DNA from: Zeugodacus cucurbitae
Lineage: Eukaryota > Arthropoda > Insecta > Diptera > Tephritidae
Direction: 5' to 3'
NCBI RefSeq assembly: GCF_028554725.1
Contig: NC_071671.1
Coordinates: 71,480,001 to 71,544,000 of the forward strand
Length of the DNA: 64,000 nt
Shown here: piece by piece, positions 52,610 through 64,000 of the stretch
Position numbering within the stretch: position 1 is the stretch's first letter
Layout of the letters: the number at the start of each line of letters is the position of its first letter
Translations under genes and position numbers: made by a program
Notes under the pieces: generated by a model
What the model was told of the DNA's origin: nothing
Databases searched by the model: none
The model's input: the letters and a program-made list of their open reading frames with translations, nothing else

Positions 52610-54388
52610 AGTAGAGATTTCGATAGCGACATAGAAGGGTGCTCCACCACGAGACGAGTTGCCGCGCGTGAAAACGAGTCTTAAAGAGTTTCTTTTCAAT
52701 ATCTAACACCAGCAATATTGCAATAAACAGCGAAACAGCAAAAGAATTTAGTTTCCAACAATTAATATACAAACATATGTACACATATATTTCGGTACTC
52801 CTCCTTCGTATATCGCTTATGTATATGTGTATGTGTGCAGGCGTGTAGAAATCACAAGTGAGTTAATAATAGTTTCAAGCTTCGTTTCTTTGCAAAAAGA
52901 ATTGCAAAAAAGTTTACGTTATGGAATAGAATATTTGTTGAGCTCACACACACTCGTTCATATGTACACAAGTACCGTTAAAGCGTATATTCCGTGTGCA
53001 TTCGTGAATCATTTACAATAGTGACTTCAAATATTAAATGTGAAGAGACATTGAGACCCAATTGTCATTGCAAGCGCACGCCTACACACATTCAACAACA
53101 ACAACAATAACCTAACAGCGGCAGCGAATTGCAGTGACTTTGTAAGCGCGTAGCTCGTTTATGGCGACAGTGAAATTCGGTTTACATGTGACACAATGCA
53201 ATTTACCAACAACAAGAAAACAACAACAGTGTAGTAAACTTGGCCAGAGAAATTAAAGATCGCCAGTAAAACCGGTAAAAAAGCGGCATTTGAAGCAAAA
53301 ATACAAAAAAAAACGAAAAATCCAACAGCAAGAACTTGCAGACTAAGCGATCTTGAACTCTTTGAATAAAAAACGAAAAAAAAACAAGAAACTTAAGTTT
53401 AACGACCGCAGAACCAGCGCAACAGGGGCACTCCAAATATTAATTACAAGAAAAAAACGCGTAGTAAAAGGAAAAGTATAACTTTCTGCTCGAGATTTTA
53501 ACCGGGTCGCCCGTTTTCTGCGTTAAATACAAATACATAAACTTGTATCTGGCTGTGTGTGTGGTTTCCAATTCAACCCACTAAAATTCTGCGCTCGTCG
53601 CACTAGTTCGCGGCGTTTTATTGCAATTTACCGTTTTCGAAATTCCGATTTTGTGCCAATTTTCGAGATACTGGCCAAAACTGCAAGCACTTTAGCGCGC
53701 AAAACAACAACAACTGAAAATAAAACTGTAAAAACAACAATCACAAATAGTTTAAATAAATAAAATAAAACCAGATCATCGAACCAGAAAAACAACAAAA
53801 ACAATCAGCAAGCTATGCGAGTTGCGGCTTTTCAGCATTTTATTGCTCACACACACACACACACACACAGCAGCAAGCGTTTAGTTGGCTGTGAGTGTGT
53901 ATGCAAATATATTAGCCATTTAACGGTACTTTGCATGCGACTTCATTTTTCGGCGTTTGCTTCAGACTTAAAACAAATGCAAATTAATATCGGCAATTAG
54001 CATAAAGGCGACTTGCCAAAATTGTAAACAATAAAAACAACAACTCAAATATTATAGTAAAACAGTTAACAACCAACAATAACAACAACACAAATTGCTT
54101 CTCACTTCAATTTCTACACAAAATTCCGAAAATTTCACACAAATTTGTTTTTCTAATGAAATTTCTTTTTTTTTTTTGCATTTTTCTAGCGACCGAATGC
54201 GTTAATTTCTTTATTAAACATAAATATTAATCAGTGAAAAACATTAATATACGACATTTATCAAATCAATAACAAAATAAACAAAAACGAAACAAATTTA
54301 AACAAAAAACAACAACAACAACAATAGTAATAAAGCCAGATTTATCTTCATTTGTTTGCTGACAATTGGCGGATTCGATTTTAGCTAA
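52610..54388 (+). other. candidate transcription start and long CAA-rich 5' leader exon
   Basis: An initiator-like TCAGTA (A at 52610) is followed by about 1.8 kb increasingly rich in A, AAC and CAA units, especially 53690-53810 and 54020-54330. This composition is typical of long 5' leaders of developmental genes in flies. It ends in a good splice donor, TTTTAGCTAAG/GTGAGTTG, at 54389. No start codon begins a convincing protein, so the coding part would lie beyond later introns, probably to the right of the window. The exon is inferred from composition and donor only. Confidence 0.3.
53848..53869. repeat. (CA)n microsatellite
   Basis: About 22 bp of perfect CA alternation inside the candidate leader exon. 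Confidence 0.9.
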
Positions 54389-55470
54389 GGTGAGTTGATA
54401 TTTATTAACAGTAAATATTCACAAACAAATGCTGCTACTCCCATACGTGTAGATATGGAAATAAGGCGTGCATAAATTGCCGGAGTTGTGAGAGTTATGA
54501 AGGAAAGTGACTGCAGCTGTTTAACACTAATGGGAAGTTAGCTAATGGACAGAAGTTCACAAAATAATAAATATTATTTTAATTATATATATTAATTATT
54601 CGATCCTCTTCAACATGCTATTTTAAAAATTTGATTTAAGTTTACATACCTGGGATACTTGCTACATTATTAGTTGTTTAATTTTTAATTTTTTGAATGG
54701 TATATGAAGTCTTGTGTTCGTATGAAGTACATAATTATTAAATAACAAAATAAATTATTCTGTTGGATTCTTGAACTTTTGATTCTGGAATCGAATAAAA
54801 TGTAAGTTACAGCCATTGCCCGTACGCAATTATTGCCAGACCTCAGTACTATACTTACGGTATGAAGAATATCTAAACTGCTCAGCCAAGTCTTCAGTGT
54901 CTAGCAGAGGGGTATATATTATGAGGATTTGTTGGATTTATATCTTTTCATTGTATTTTTATATGCATTGGATTCTGAGTAAGTGATTGAAAATTAATTT
55001 AAAAAGTAAATAAACAAACCACAAACTAGCATAATTCTTGATTTCAGAATAAATCAATTTCACACTGCATTATAGCGAAATACCATAGAGCTTTAATTTT
55101 TCTGATGTTTTGATAGTGTTGAATATGATGCAAATCAAATGTCCATAAATCAGCGTAAATTTCTGCACACACAGCGTTTAATAAGAACTTAAAATTATAG
55201 CTGGCTAGGTGATTTAACAGTAAACACTTACTGTGATGCGATCTTACGCCAAGACACTATATAAGAACCATAACTTATTCGTTAGTTTGCGGCTAAATGC
55301 TAAGATCATCTTCGTTGAATAAAAACGTCTTAACTTGTGGAATAGACTTCGTGTTCAGTTCAGTAATAAAGTTCGAAATCTAATGTTTCTGGGTGTGAAT
55401 GGAATGAAATGAGAGAAACTGAAACTTGAATTCGAATCAAATAAATATGAACTACAGTCCTATTTAAATA
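54389..55470. other. gene-free stretch, possible start of a long intron
   Basis: Begins with the GTGAGT donor of the candidate leader exon. AT-rich, with no coding signal. Confidence 0.4.
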
Positions 55471-55474
55471 AATA

Positions 55475-55687
55475 AAGGGTGATTTTTAGGCATGTCATTT
55501 TCACAGCTGCAATTCTTTCTTCGTAGTAGGTATTTTTGACAGCTGTTACTTGATTTAGTCAGCCGCGGCGGTCACTTGGCCGAAATCAGTTTTTAAGCAT
55601 AATGGCAAACCCTTTTCTTTAAAATAAAGCCAAATTCGAATGTATTTTGTTTCCTCTTGACAACCACCTATCTAAAAAATCACCCTT
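55475..55687. mobile_element. 213-bp MITE with mariner-like ends
   Basis: Starts AAGGGTGATTTTTAGG and ends with its inverse (TCTAAAAAATCACCCTT), so terminal inverted repeats of about 16 bp with one base inserted. It is flanked on both sides by TA, the target duplication of Tc1/mariner elements. The interior (AGCTGCAATTC, GACAGCTGTTAC, GCCGCGGCGG) has no coding frame. It is a non-autonomous element needing a transposase in trans. No second copy is in this window. Confidence 0.8.
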
Positions 55688-56045
55688 TATAAATTAATTA
55701 TACACAAATTGCATGCTTTCAATTTTCATATTTGTTTATTAGCTTAGATAAGATTGCATGCTTATTGTCGACGTTTCTTTTTGGCTAACTATGCGAATTT
55801 TCAGAACAATCAAACACTTTAGCGGCTTAGATAGAGCATAAAGGTGAGAAGTGTTATTGGCAGCAAATAATTATATTCTAATATATTCCCAGGTGTGAAA
55901 CAAATTTCCACTTTAAAAATGGCGAATAAAATATTTCATTGATGACCGATTGCCAGTTAAGTTTTTGTACGATAATGAGTTTTGCAATGAGCTAATTAAA
56001 AAAAAAATAACAATTAATCGTTTGATTATTTTTTTTTTAATTATT

Positions 56046-56076
56046 CACTTACTTACTTATTACTTATTACTTATTC
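56046..56076. repeat. TTACTTA short tandem repeat
   Basis: CTTA and ATTACTT units repeat imperfectly over about 30 bp, in AT-rich DNA. Confidence 0.7.
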
Positions 56077-59000
56077 TATATTAGTCAGGCAAATATACCT
56101 AATGTAGCACTGATTCCACAATAAACATTTCTAGAGATCAATTACAAGATCACCCAGGATTGTGATTGTATTAGCATTGACATTTACATGAAATTTGCAT
56201 CTTTGCAGCTTATTATTGATATTCACGTCGGGTTGATTGAAAGGTTTTAATCGTTTTTGTAGGGAGACGCCATTCGAACTATACTCATATGTTTTCTAGA
56301 GTTAGAGGCCCAACCTCTAAAAGGCACGTGCATAAATCTCACAATTCTCGGACAATTGGTTCGTGACATGTGTGCAGAACCAGCTTCAACTGAGCTGCCT
56401 GAGTTCCATAAATTAGTTTCATTTCGATATGCAAATTCAATTTGTAAATAAATGAAATCAACAAATTGCAAATATTGCATAATATTAAGTGCATAAATTT
56501 GTTCGCATTGAATTTTGCATGAAATCGGCCAAAAAGAGCAATTAATTAAACAAATATGCGTTGAGCGGCATAAATAATGCGATTAAGCGATTTTGTATTA
56601 ATTGTTAGGTAAAATATGAATCGAAACGATTCAGTAACATTTTTAATCTTTCAACACCAACAACAACACCAACAACAATCACACTTATTAAATGTGTATG
56701 TATGTGTGGCGGTGTATGGGAGAAGAGCGACGAAAGAATGCCTGAAATGTTCGTAACATGCCACCATTAGGTGGCCTATTATAACGGTTGTTTTTGTTGT
56801 TGTTGTTGTTGTAACGAACAGCCATTACATCATCGTATGAAGTTAATTAATCGTTCGAACACTTTGTGTTTTTGCAATTATAATCGATTAGTGATTAGTG
56901 CTGAATTTAACGATCAATAAAAATCATATAAATTTGAGGCTTTTGTTTCACGCTGAGCGAAGATGAGCGCCCGCTCCACGGTCCAGAGCCAACATGTGCA
57001 TTAACAACAAAACATGTTGTTGTTGTTGTTTGTGTATGTGAGTTGCATTTGTAAAATCGTCGAAGCATTCGCCGGAATTGCAGTTAATCTACTCGAACGA
57101 TATGCATGTGTCTGTCTGTGTGCCTATAATTCATCTGATCGTCCGTTTATCTGACGGGAAGTTTTGCGACACAGTTAAACTGTTATAGCCGCAGCCGCCT
57201 ATTACTTCATTATTATGCAAAAATCGCACTCGACGCCGCTTATGTAAGACAGCGGGACGCGACGCGACGCGGCTTGATTGTAAACCAATTAATCGCCGAG
57301 CCACACGCTGCACACACACACACTCACTCATTGACTCACACGACCGTTTGTAATGCAGCGCAACGAGTTTCGCCCCAACCGTTGCAATTCGCTTTCGTGT
57401 TTTCGTTGTTTTAGAAATAATGGTTTTCATCTGATTTTGCCGAAATTGCCGTTATCGCAATATATGTCTGTTATTGTTGGTGTTTGAGCTGTTTTTCATG
57501 TTTTTTCGCAAAATTTTAGATTTTTGCCTGGCATTTCGTGTTGCCGATTGCTTACAGCTAGCTGCTTAGTATGTACGCTTGCAATTCGCAAATTTTTCGT
57601 ATGTGTTTCTCTGTTTCCTGCAGCGATTTGTTGGTGTTCGTCTCAGCAATCGGGTTTATTGCGAAACGTGATGCGCATGTAGGTGAAAATTTTTGTTTAC
57701 TTTCTCCACATGATAAACACGATGTTTGACGAATTAATTAGTATTACATGCAGGTGGCGTGCTTCAAATTGGGGTTACGTAATACCGGTAGATCCTGTTG
57801 GGGACTTCCAAAGTGTATTTCATAAAGAATCAAACTTACCACGTTTAAAGATTGGAACAATCGTCATGGGTACTGAAATTAGGTGGCATTAGGAGGTGTC
57901 ACAAAATAGAGACTCTATAACACAGTTCTTGGAAGAATAGCCATTGTATAGAGGAAACTTTTTCAATAGAACCTTCATTTTTTCTTTCACAAAATGTCTA
58001 GCCAAACTTTATATTTTTGTTCCGGAGAATTTAATGATTTTTTGAAAATCTATTTTCATTTTACTCTAGTTCATTACAATTATCTTATAAATATACCTGG
58101 TTTAAGAGAATTTCTTTTCCAAACAAATATCAGAGAGAATAAAATATAAATATTAATCACCATTGTAAAATTCATTGCCAATGCTTTAGTTGTTGTGGTG
58201 GGTGGCTGCAATTTGCATTTGCTAATCATGAAATAGTCTTATAATTACTCAGTGACGTGCTTTCCAATATTTATGCGCATATTAAGTGCTCATAGCTGAG
58301 ACTTTTGTGCATAAAGCTCGGGTATTTATTGCGAATTCACCTGTTCGGTAATTTGTTGTGGTGACTTCAGAATTTATAATTAAATATTGATTGCATGCGA
58401 GCGAAGAAAAGGTGAGACTTTTTGTTGAACAAGTTGAAGACTTTTCATTTTCATGACATTTATTACAAACGCTTTTGTCACTTCTCAACTCAACTCAATG
58501 TCATCGTTGGATCAATGACCACGCCGGTTACTGATGACACTTTTGTCATTTTTTTGTTGTATTATGAAATGTAATGAAGATGTGAAAATGATTTGATAAT
58601 GAAAGTGACTTGCACTAAAGGTATTTCTTTCCATTGGTTTTTCTCAATTACCCACAGTAAGTGCCAGTATATTGTGCCTAATTAACGGGAATGCCAGAGA
58701 AAGGTTTTAAGTACCGTAGTGTTTTTTGAAAGGGTTGCAACGACATGTTGAAACTGTTTTTCTTCTTGGGGAAATTGCTGCATTCGAATAGTGATGTGCA
58801 GAGTCGATTATTTTATTGATTTTATCGATACTCGATTTAGATTAGGAAATATTCCTCGCTTCTTTGTAACACTAATCTTCCTTAAACCCTTCCGATACTC
58901 TGTAACCCTATTCTGTGTATGCATATGTAAGTCCGTATACATAAAAGCACGAACAAAGAGACTTAAGCTTTGCTTGTAACTCAACCTCTCTCTTCACTCT

Positions 59001-60890
59001 TATCCAATATACAAAAGCTCTATCACTATTTCCAAAACCGCTTCATAATTAAGGCGCCAAAAATTAGTGTTACATACTTGTAAGTTGTAAGTTGTCTTTT
59101 GAGAATCTTCCGACTATAATTACGAAAATACACCCAAACGAACCAAATGTGCGCAACCTTGATAACGGACCACAGACAATTAATCTCTGCCGCTTACATG
59201 GCAGCGGCTTCAATTAGTGCGGCTTCAGAATGGTGAATTAGTTATTTATTTAAAGAGTCAGGTAAACAAACAAATGAAATATGTAAACAGAGCTTCAAGT
59301 TGTCATAATTAAGTGTTGGCCGCGGAAACTGTAGCTTCTTATAAGACTCAGAGCCCAAAATTCGAATTAATTTGTGGCAAATTAGAGAAAACAGCTTAAA
59401 GGCCAATATAGAAGCTGAAACACACACACACATATATATATATATTTGCCTAATGGTGTTTGTGGAGAGCATAAATAACAAAACGTTGTAATTTAGAATG
59501 GAGAGCATGTTGCCCATCATTGCTTTTGTTGTTGTAACTCAATTGGTCATATAGTATTATATTAATGACCCTTTGAGTCGCCATTTGTCAAACTCAATTG
59601 TAATTTACGCAAAATTCAAATTGCAAAAATCAACTTTTTTCCACAGACTCCCCACGACCACCAACAGTTTTAGGCTGTAAGAAGAAGTAACTCCTCAGGT
59701 TACCCCCAATGGCCGCGGGCAGTACACAGGTGGCTGTGGCACTCGTGCATTGGCCACTTGAAGGCAACAACAAATGTTAGAACAATAAGAAACCGAAGTT
59801 GTCTGACACTTAGACAAACAATCAGTCAGTCAGTCACTCAGTCAGTTGGGCGATCGCGCGGTCATTAGTAAGTGAATTAGACCTGCAGCCAGCACGCATT
59901 GCTTTTACTTTGCGTCTTTGAATATATTTCGCATTGTTGTTGTTGTTGTTGTTGCTGCTGTTACAGCACCATTGTTTCAGCGGCAATTAAAATATTCTAA
60001 TGACCAGGGCTGACAGCTTAAGTGAGTGCCACACACACACACTCACATGAACGGTTGTGTGAGCTGGCGCTGAGCCACTGCCATCTCGCTGATGGCCACT
60101 CCCGGCTGCGCGCTGACCAAAACGCTAACCAAAACAAAAACGACGCAAAACGTCAAAGAATCTCAGTTCAGAAGTTTCAAAGAGTTATATTCGCATGGAA
60201 AATTAAATTGAACGCAACGCAACTTAACGCTCGATATCGCATTTCTAAGCAATCGACGCGAGGTTGAAGACCTCAAAGCACGTTTCTTGCAGTCGGCGTG
60301 AGATGCCAGCCATCACCGAGATACACACACACGCAGAAACAGATACGTGTACGCATATGCTCGATTGGCTTGGTGTTGCTATCTTTCAATTTCATTTCTT
60401 TCCTTTTTTTTATTTCATTTATGTTTTATCTTCTTTTTTGGGGAATTAAGAAATTAACGAAAAGTCATTTTGGCGTAAATGACCAAAAATTCGCCAATCG
60501 CTTAGGTTCACTGTGAGAAAACGTGTATTGCCATTGCCAAATTCGATAAAGAGTAACATAATCGCATTTCGGTGATTGACTGTGTGTGTGCGTGCGTGTG
60601 TGATGATGTCAGAAGCTTTGCCATGGAGACATGCTGAGAAAATGACAGCGCTGATGTGTATACTTTTGTGTCGAGAATTATTTGATTGGTTCTTTCTTTC
60701 GTAAACTACCTGAAATAGAAATTCTTCGGTAACATCCTATTGAAGTATCAAGAAAGCGAGATTGGGTTTTTCTGACAGCTGCAAATAGTTACAATCCACA
60801 ATTATTACTTTGATAAGCAATAAAGTGCGAAAAAATTCAAGATTCCTCACTCATTTTATGAATTGCCTCAAATGTAAGCATTGCCTAGAT

Positions 60891-60904
60891 AGATGGCGCT
60901 GTGG
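60891..60904 (+). promoter_or_regulatory. AGATGGCGCTGTG motif, insulator-like
   Basis: Same 13-mer as at 14022-14034 in the same orientation, preceded here by TAGAT. The AGATGGCGC core resembles Drosophila CTCF motifs. It could also be the residue of a shared repeat. Confidence 0.25.
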
Positions 60905-63900
60905 TCAAAAGATCACTTCAAGAATGCTGTTTTTGCTAAAAACCGTTTCTTTGTAAAACGGTTCTTGAAGCAGCAAACATTTTCTGATGTGAATTATATG
61001 TTTCTGTAGTCAGAAAGGCAGCAGCCGTTTTTAGAAACACCTTTAGGTTATTATTACGAATTCATATGTTTATTATAGGTAGTGACTTACAGAAGAAGCT
61101 TAAAGTTAAAGCTGATTGCATGTTAATCGTCGATATCAATAGCTAATGACAGTTGGCTGCAAAATAATTAGTTAAATTGAACTAAAAATCGACACAAAAA
61201 ACGTTTACAACAGTCATAACAACAACAATAATGAAAACACTTTTACAGCGATTACAACAGCAATAACAATATTGTTTACAAACACATTTATGTATGTCTT
61301 TTGTTCATAAGCGGCCTCATTGGCGCTTACTTTTGAGCAAAAAGAAAAAATTAAAACAAAAACAAAAAATTAAAATGAAAATTTATACGCTTTTAAATTG
61401 TTCAAATATACCACCGTACCTGAGCGTGTGAGGCTTAAAGCTGCCCAACTTGTTACAGCTTCCTGAAATTGAATGTGGAAAAAACTGTGTTAATATACAC
61501 TTGTATGTTTGTGTGTGGGGAGCACTGTATGTCGATAAAAAGCGAAAATAGCAGCTATCACAGTAATGAGCAAGCGAACAGCAAGCGTTGAGCACATGCG
61601 CGCGCAAAGTAAGGCAAGTGCTTGAATAAACATACATACATATAAACAAGTATAAATATATATATATATGTATAGATGTGCGCAATAAATAGATATGTTT
61701 GCGAACACTCGTTCGTTCACGTTGGCATGTTTGATATAAAAATTATTATTTTATTTCATTTTTTTCAAACGCGCCTGCGCAGTTCTCTTGTGCACCGCAA
61801 AACACCGAAAGTAGACACTTCACTCTTGCGTATATACACCGATGTATGTACGTATCTAAGACAGTAGGAAGCGAATCTAATCATCATTCCATCTTGAATT
61901 ATTGCTCGCAAATATCGTTAAAGTTTTGCTTGGTGCTTATGGTTTTGATGTACGGACAAATTTCTGGAATTTTTTCATGTTTTTTTTTTTTTAATTTTTT
62001 ACTTGTTTGTTTATTCAGCGGTTATATAGCAATAGCAATAGAGACGAGTGATCGCTTATTTTCGGTGTGAGTTTTACTGAAGACACCATGAGATCACATA
62101 TTAACATTTTTTTTTTGTATTCTGAGGTGAAGTTTAGCCTGTGAAAGAAGTTTGCTGCCTCAGTCTTTTGTTTTGGGGAAACAATCTAAATCTTTCAAGG
62201 ATGAGGCCTAAAAAGGAAGAAATAAGTGACGGTTTTCATATGGTTAGGTGGTAGTAGCTCTACATATAGAAATAACCAATCATTCCTATAAGTTGAAGAA
62301 GCTCAGATTGTCAAGATTCTAAATATACTATCTTATAGTACATTAAATGCCAATAAACTAAATCATTTAATAGAATTACTTTTGCTCATAAGTAGTATTT
62401 TGGTCTTCACAAATATTAGCTGAGAGTGCGTTGTTGCATGCAACACGTGATTTGCGCATAAATCTTCTCAAAGTGTCTTATTGTTGTTCTTCATTACATT
62501 CGCTGGTTTTGGCTAAATACAAAAGAAAATATATAAAATGAAATGAAATGTCGAAGGGCTTAAGTTGATGGCCCGACGAGCACTTGTAGTGTTCTTCAGC
62601 GTACACACCTTGCTTCAATGCTTCTTCTCAGCACCTTCAGCCACTCAAGCGCGCTTGCTTTAAACGCTCATATATGCCTCCAGTATACATATCTACATTA
62701 CTGTGCATCACATACAGCCCGTTCGTTGTTCGACGTTTCTGCGCTTCGTGGCTTTTTGCTGCGAACGCGAACGACTGCAGTTCGCGGATTTTTCACACGC
62801 AGCCATTAAAGTTAAACACTTCACGGACTGATTTTCACACAATTTGGCATTTAGCATTAATGCCGCGCGTTGTTTGCCATTTTTTGCCGCAACAACTGCA
62901 TTGAAGCTTGACGGAGAAGGGCACTTGAGCTCCGACGCGCACACTCGTGTGCGTGTGTGTGGTTGTGCGAGGATCTTCGTGCCACAAATAAATAGGAGTG
63001 GATGGCTGGAGCAGCAAGAAAAACACTCCCAACAAAACACTGCAAATAAGCGCTGTGTTGAGTTGTTTGTATTTGTGTTGTTGCGAGTCTTTGCGCTCCC
63101 CTCGCTGCCTTGCCGAAGCAGACCTGTAATGCTGTAAATGCAAATTTTTAATTAAAAGTCATTTTACTCCTTCAGCCCAGTGCTTGAGTGCCATTTGTAG
63201 GGCCTCTTTGGTAGGTTCTTCTTCACCTTTTCTTTTGCTCTTTTTCTGTTCCTTTGCACTCGTTTCTTTGTGGTTACTTCAGTGTTTATTACTACGTGCT
63301 TTTGTGGTCTAGTAACTGCAATGCGCGACCAGGGCCGACACTGCTGCCTGCTGATGCCTGCTGATGCGCAACACCAAGAGGCCAGTCTGCCGTGCGAAGT
63401 TTGTCTTCGTGTCAGTATCTATTTATTTGTCGCTCGGCCGCGTCGCCTCACCTGCGAGCTCTGCTGCTGCGCATATGAGGAGGTTGTCAGTCTGCGGGGC
63501 CGTCAGCGACAGAGAGACGCCAGTAGTGGTGCGATGAGTGTCTTCCGCGCGCGCACCGCGTCCAAGGGCTGCGAAGTGTGAAACGCGTACTGCAGATGTT
63601 GCCGGCGATTTGTCTCGATTTTATTACATTTCGCCTTCAACTTGAACTACGCGCATGCGTGCGGACAGCGCTTGTCAGTCGCCGGCAGTACACACAATTC
63701 GCGATTTCAGACTTTTCAGCCAGCAGTGGCGTAGCGGCAGGAACCTCCTCGTGGGTGTGCTTAGATTACCAGCATCGTTCACTGCTTTTATAGCTTTTGA
63801 AAAGTTGTTCGCCAATTTTAAATATTTTCAGACGTCACTGCTTTGTGGTGGGGTCCATGGTTTGGCCATTCTTCGTTTATTACAACCTTTCATTGTCTTC

Positions 63901-64000
63901 AGCTTTGTAAGCTTACACACATCCACCATACACTTGCCGACATGCCACCAAAACACTCCGCCACAATGTCAGACTTCTTGAACTCGACGAACGGAAGTTC

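Larger units (their letters stand above)
55690..64000. other. gene-free stretch, possible long intron
   Basis: No supportable coding exon. Contents: tandem CTTA/TTACTTA units at 56046-56076, TTG and CAA tracts near 56797-56812, 57015-57029 and 59936-59955, CA runs near 57308-57320 and 60031-60042, and a TA run near 61653-61668. A second initiator-like TCTCAGTTC at 60161-60169 follows a CAAAA-rich segment. The last 700 bases (63290-63720) are CpG-rich with overlapping open frames lacking protein-like motifs. Confidence 0.45.

Noticed and set aside
1..64000. tRNA, rRNA, CRISPR arrays and bacterial-type operons
   Set aside because: Reading for tRNA T-loop patterns and regular spaced repeats gave nothing convincing. 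The sequence is clearly animal nuclear DNA. A covariance-model scan would be decisive.

Overview
The window is AT-rich insect nuclear DNA, most likely from a higher fly. A tephritid fruit fly fits best, because the tandem juvenile-hormone epoxide hydrolase genes lie beside a diptericin, introns are short (about 55-90 bp), and CA/TG, CAA/TTG and CATA simple repeats are frequent. The species assignment is inference. From memory, Jheh1-3 and the diptericins of Drosophila melanogaster also lie close together on 2R (55F), so this looks like an old linkage group. Nearly all coding sequence is in the left half.

Layout. 1-13.1 kb: no supportable gene, only simple repeats. 13.18-13.37 kb: a short leader-like reading frame with a nearby AATAAA but no start codon, either an orphan exon or a relic. 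14.3-20.5 kb, minus strand: two tandem four-exon genes for microsomal juvenile-hormone epoxide hydrolases of 463 and 456 residues. The upstream copy (18.9-20.5 kb) has lost three codons of its HGWPGS oxyanion-hole motif. 26.1-28.1 kb: a two-exon gene for an unrecognised secreted peptide (minus), divergent from a clear two-exon diptericin (plus) whose promoter has two kappaB motifs, two GATA motifs, a TATA box and an initiator. 32.76-33.07 kb: a second unrecognised two-exon secreted-peptide gene, also with an upstream kappaB-type motif. 34.1-34.5 kb: the decayed 3' end of a non-LTR retrotransposon. From there to 64 kb I find no protein-coding gene. This part holds a candidate promoter plus CAA-rich leader exon (52.6-54.4 kb, splice donor at 54389), a 213-bp TA-flanked MITE at 55.5 kb, several CpG-rich patches and many microsatellites. 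It may be the 5' end and first intron of a long regulated gene running rightward, but that is inference.

How the genes fit together. The Jheh pair would open the epoxide of juvenile hormone in the endoplasmic reticulum. The diptericin is a secreted antibacterial peptide under Imd/Relish-type control. The two small secreted-peptide genes share its architecture (leader in exon 1, one short phase-0 intron), and one shares its type of promoter motif. They are the best candidates for something undescribed: possible immune-induced peptides beside the diptericin. The most striking single oddity is the Jheh copy without Trp-Pro-Gly in its oxyanion-hole loop.
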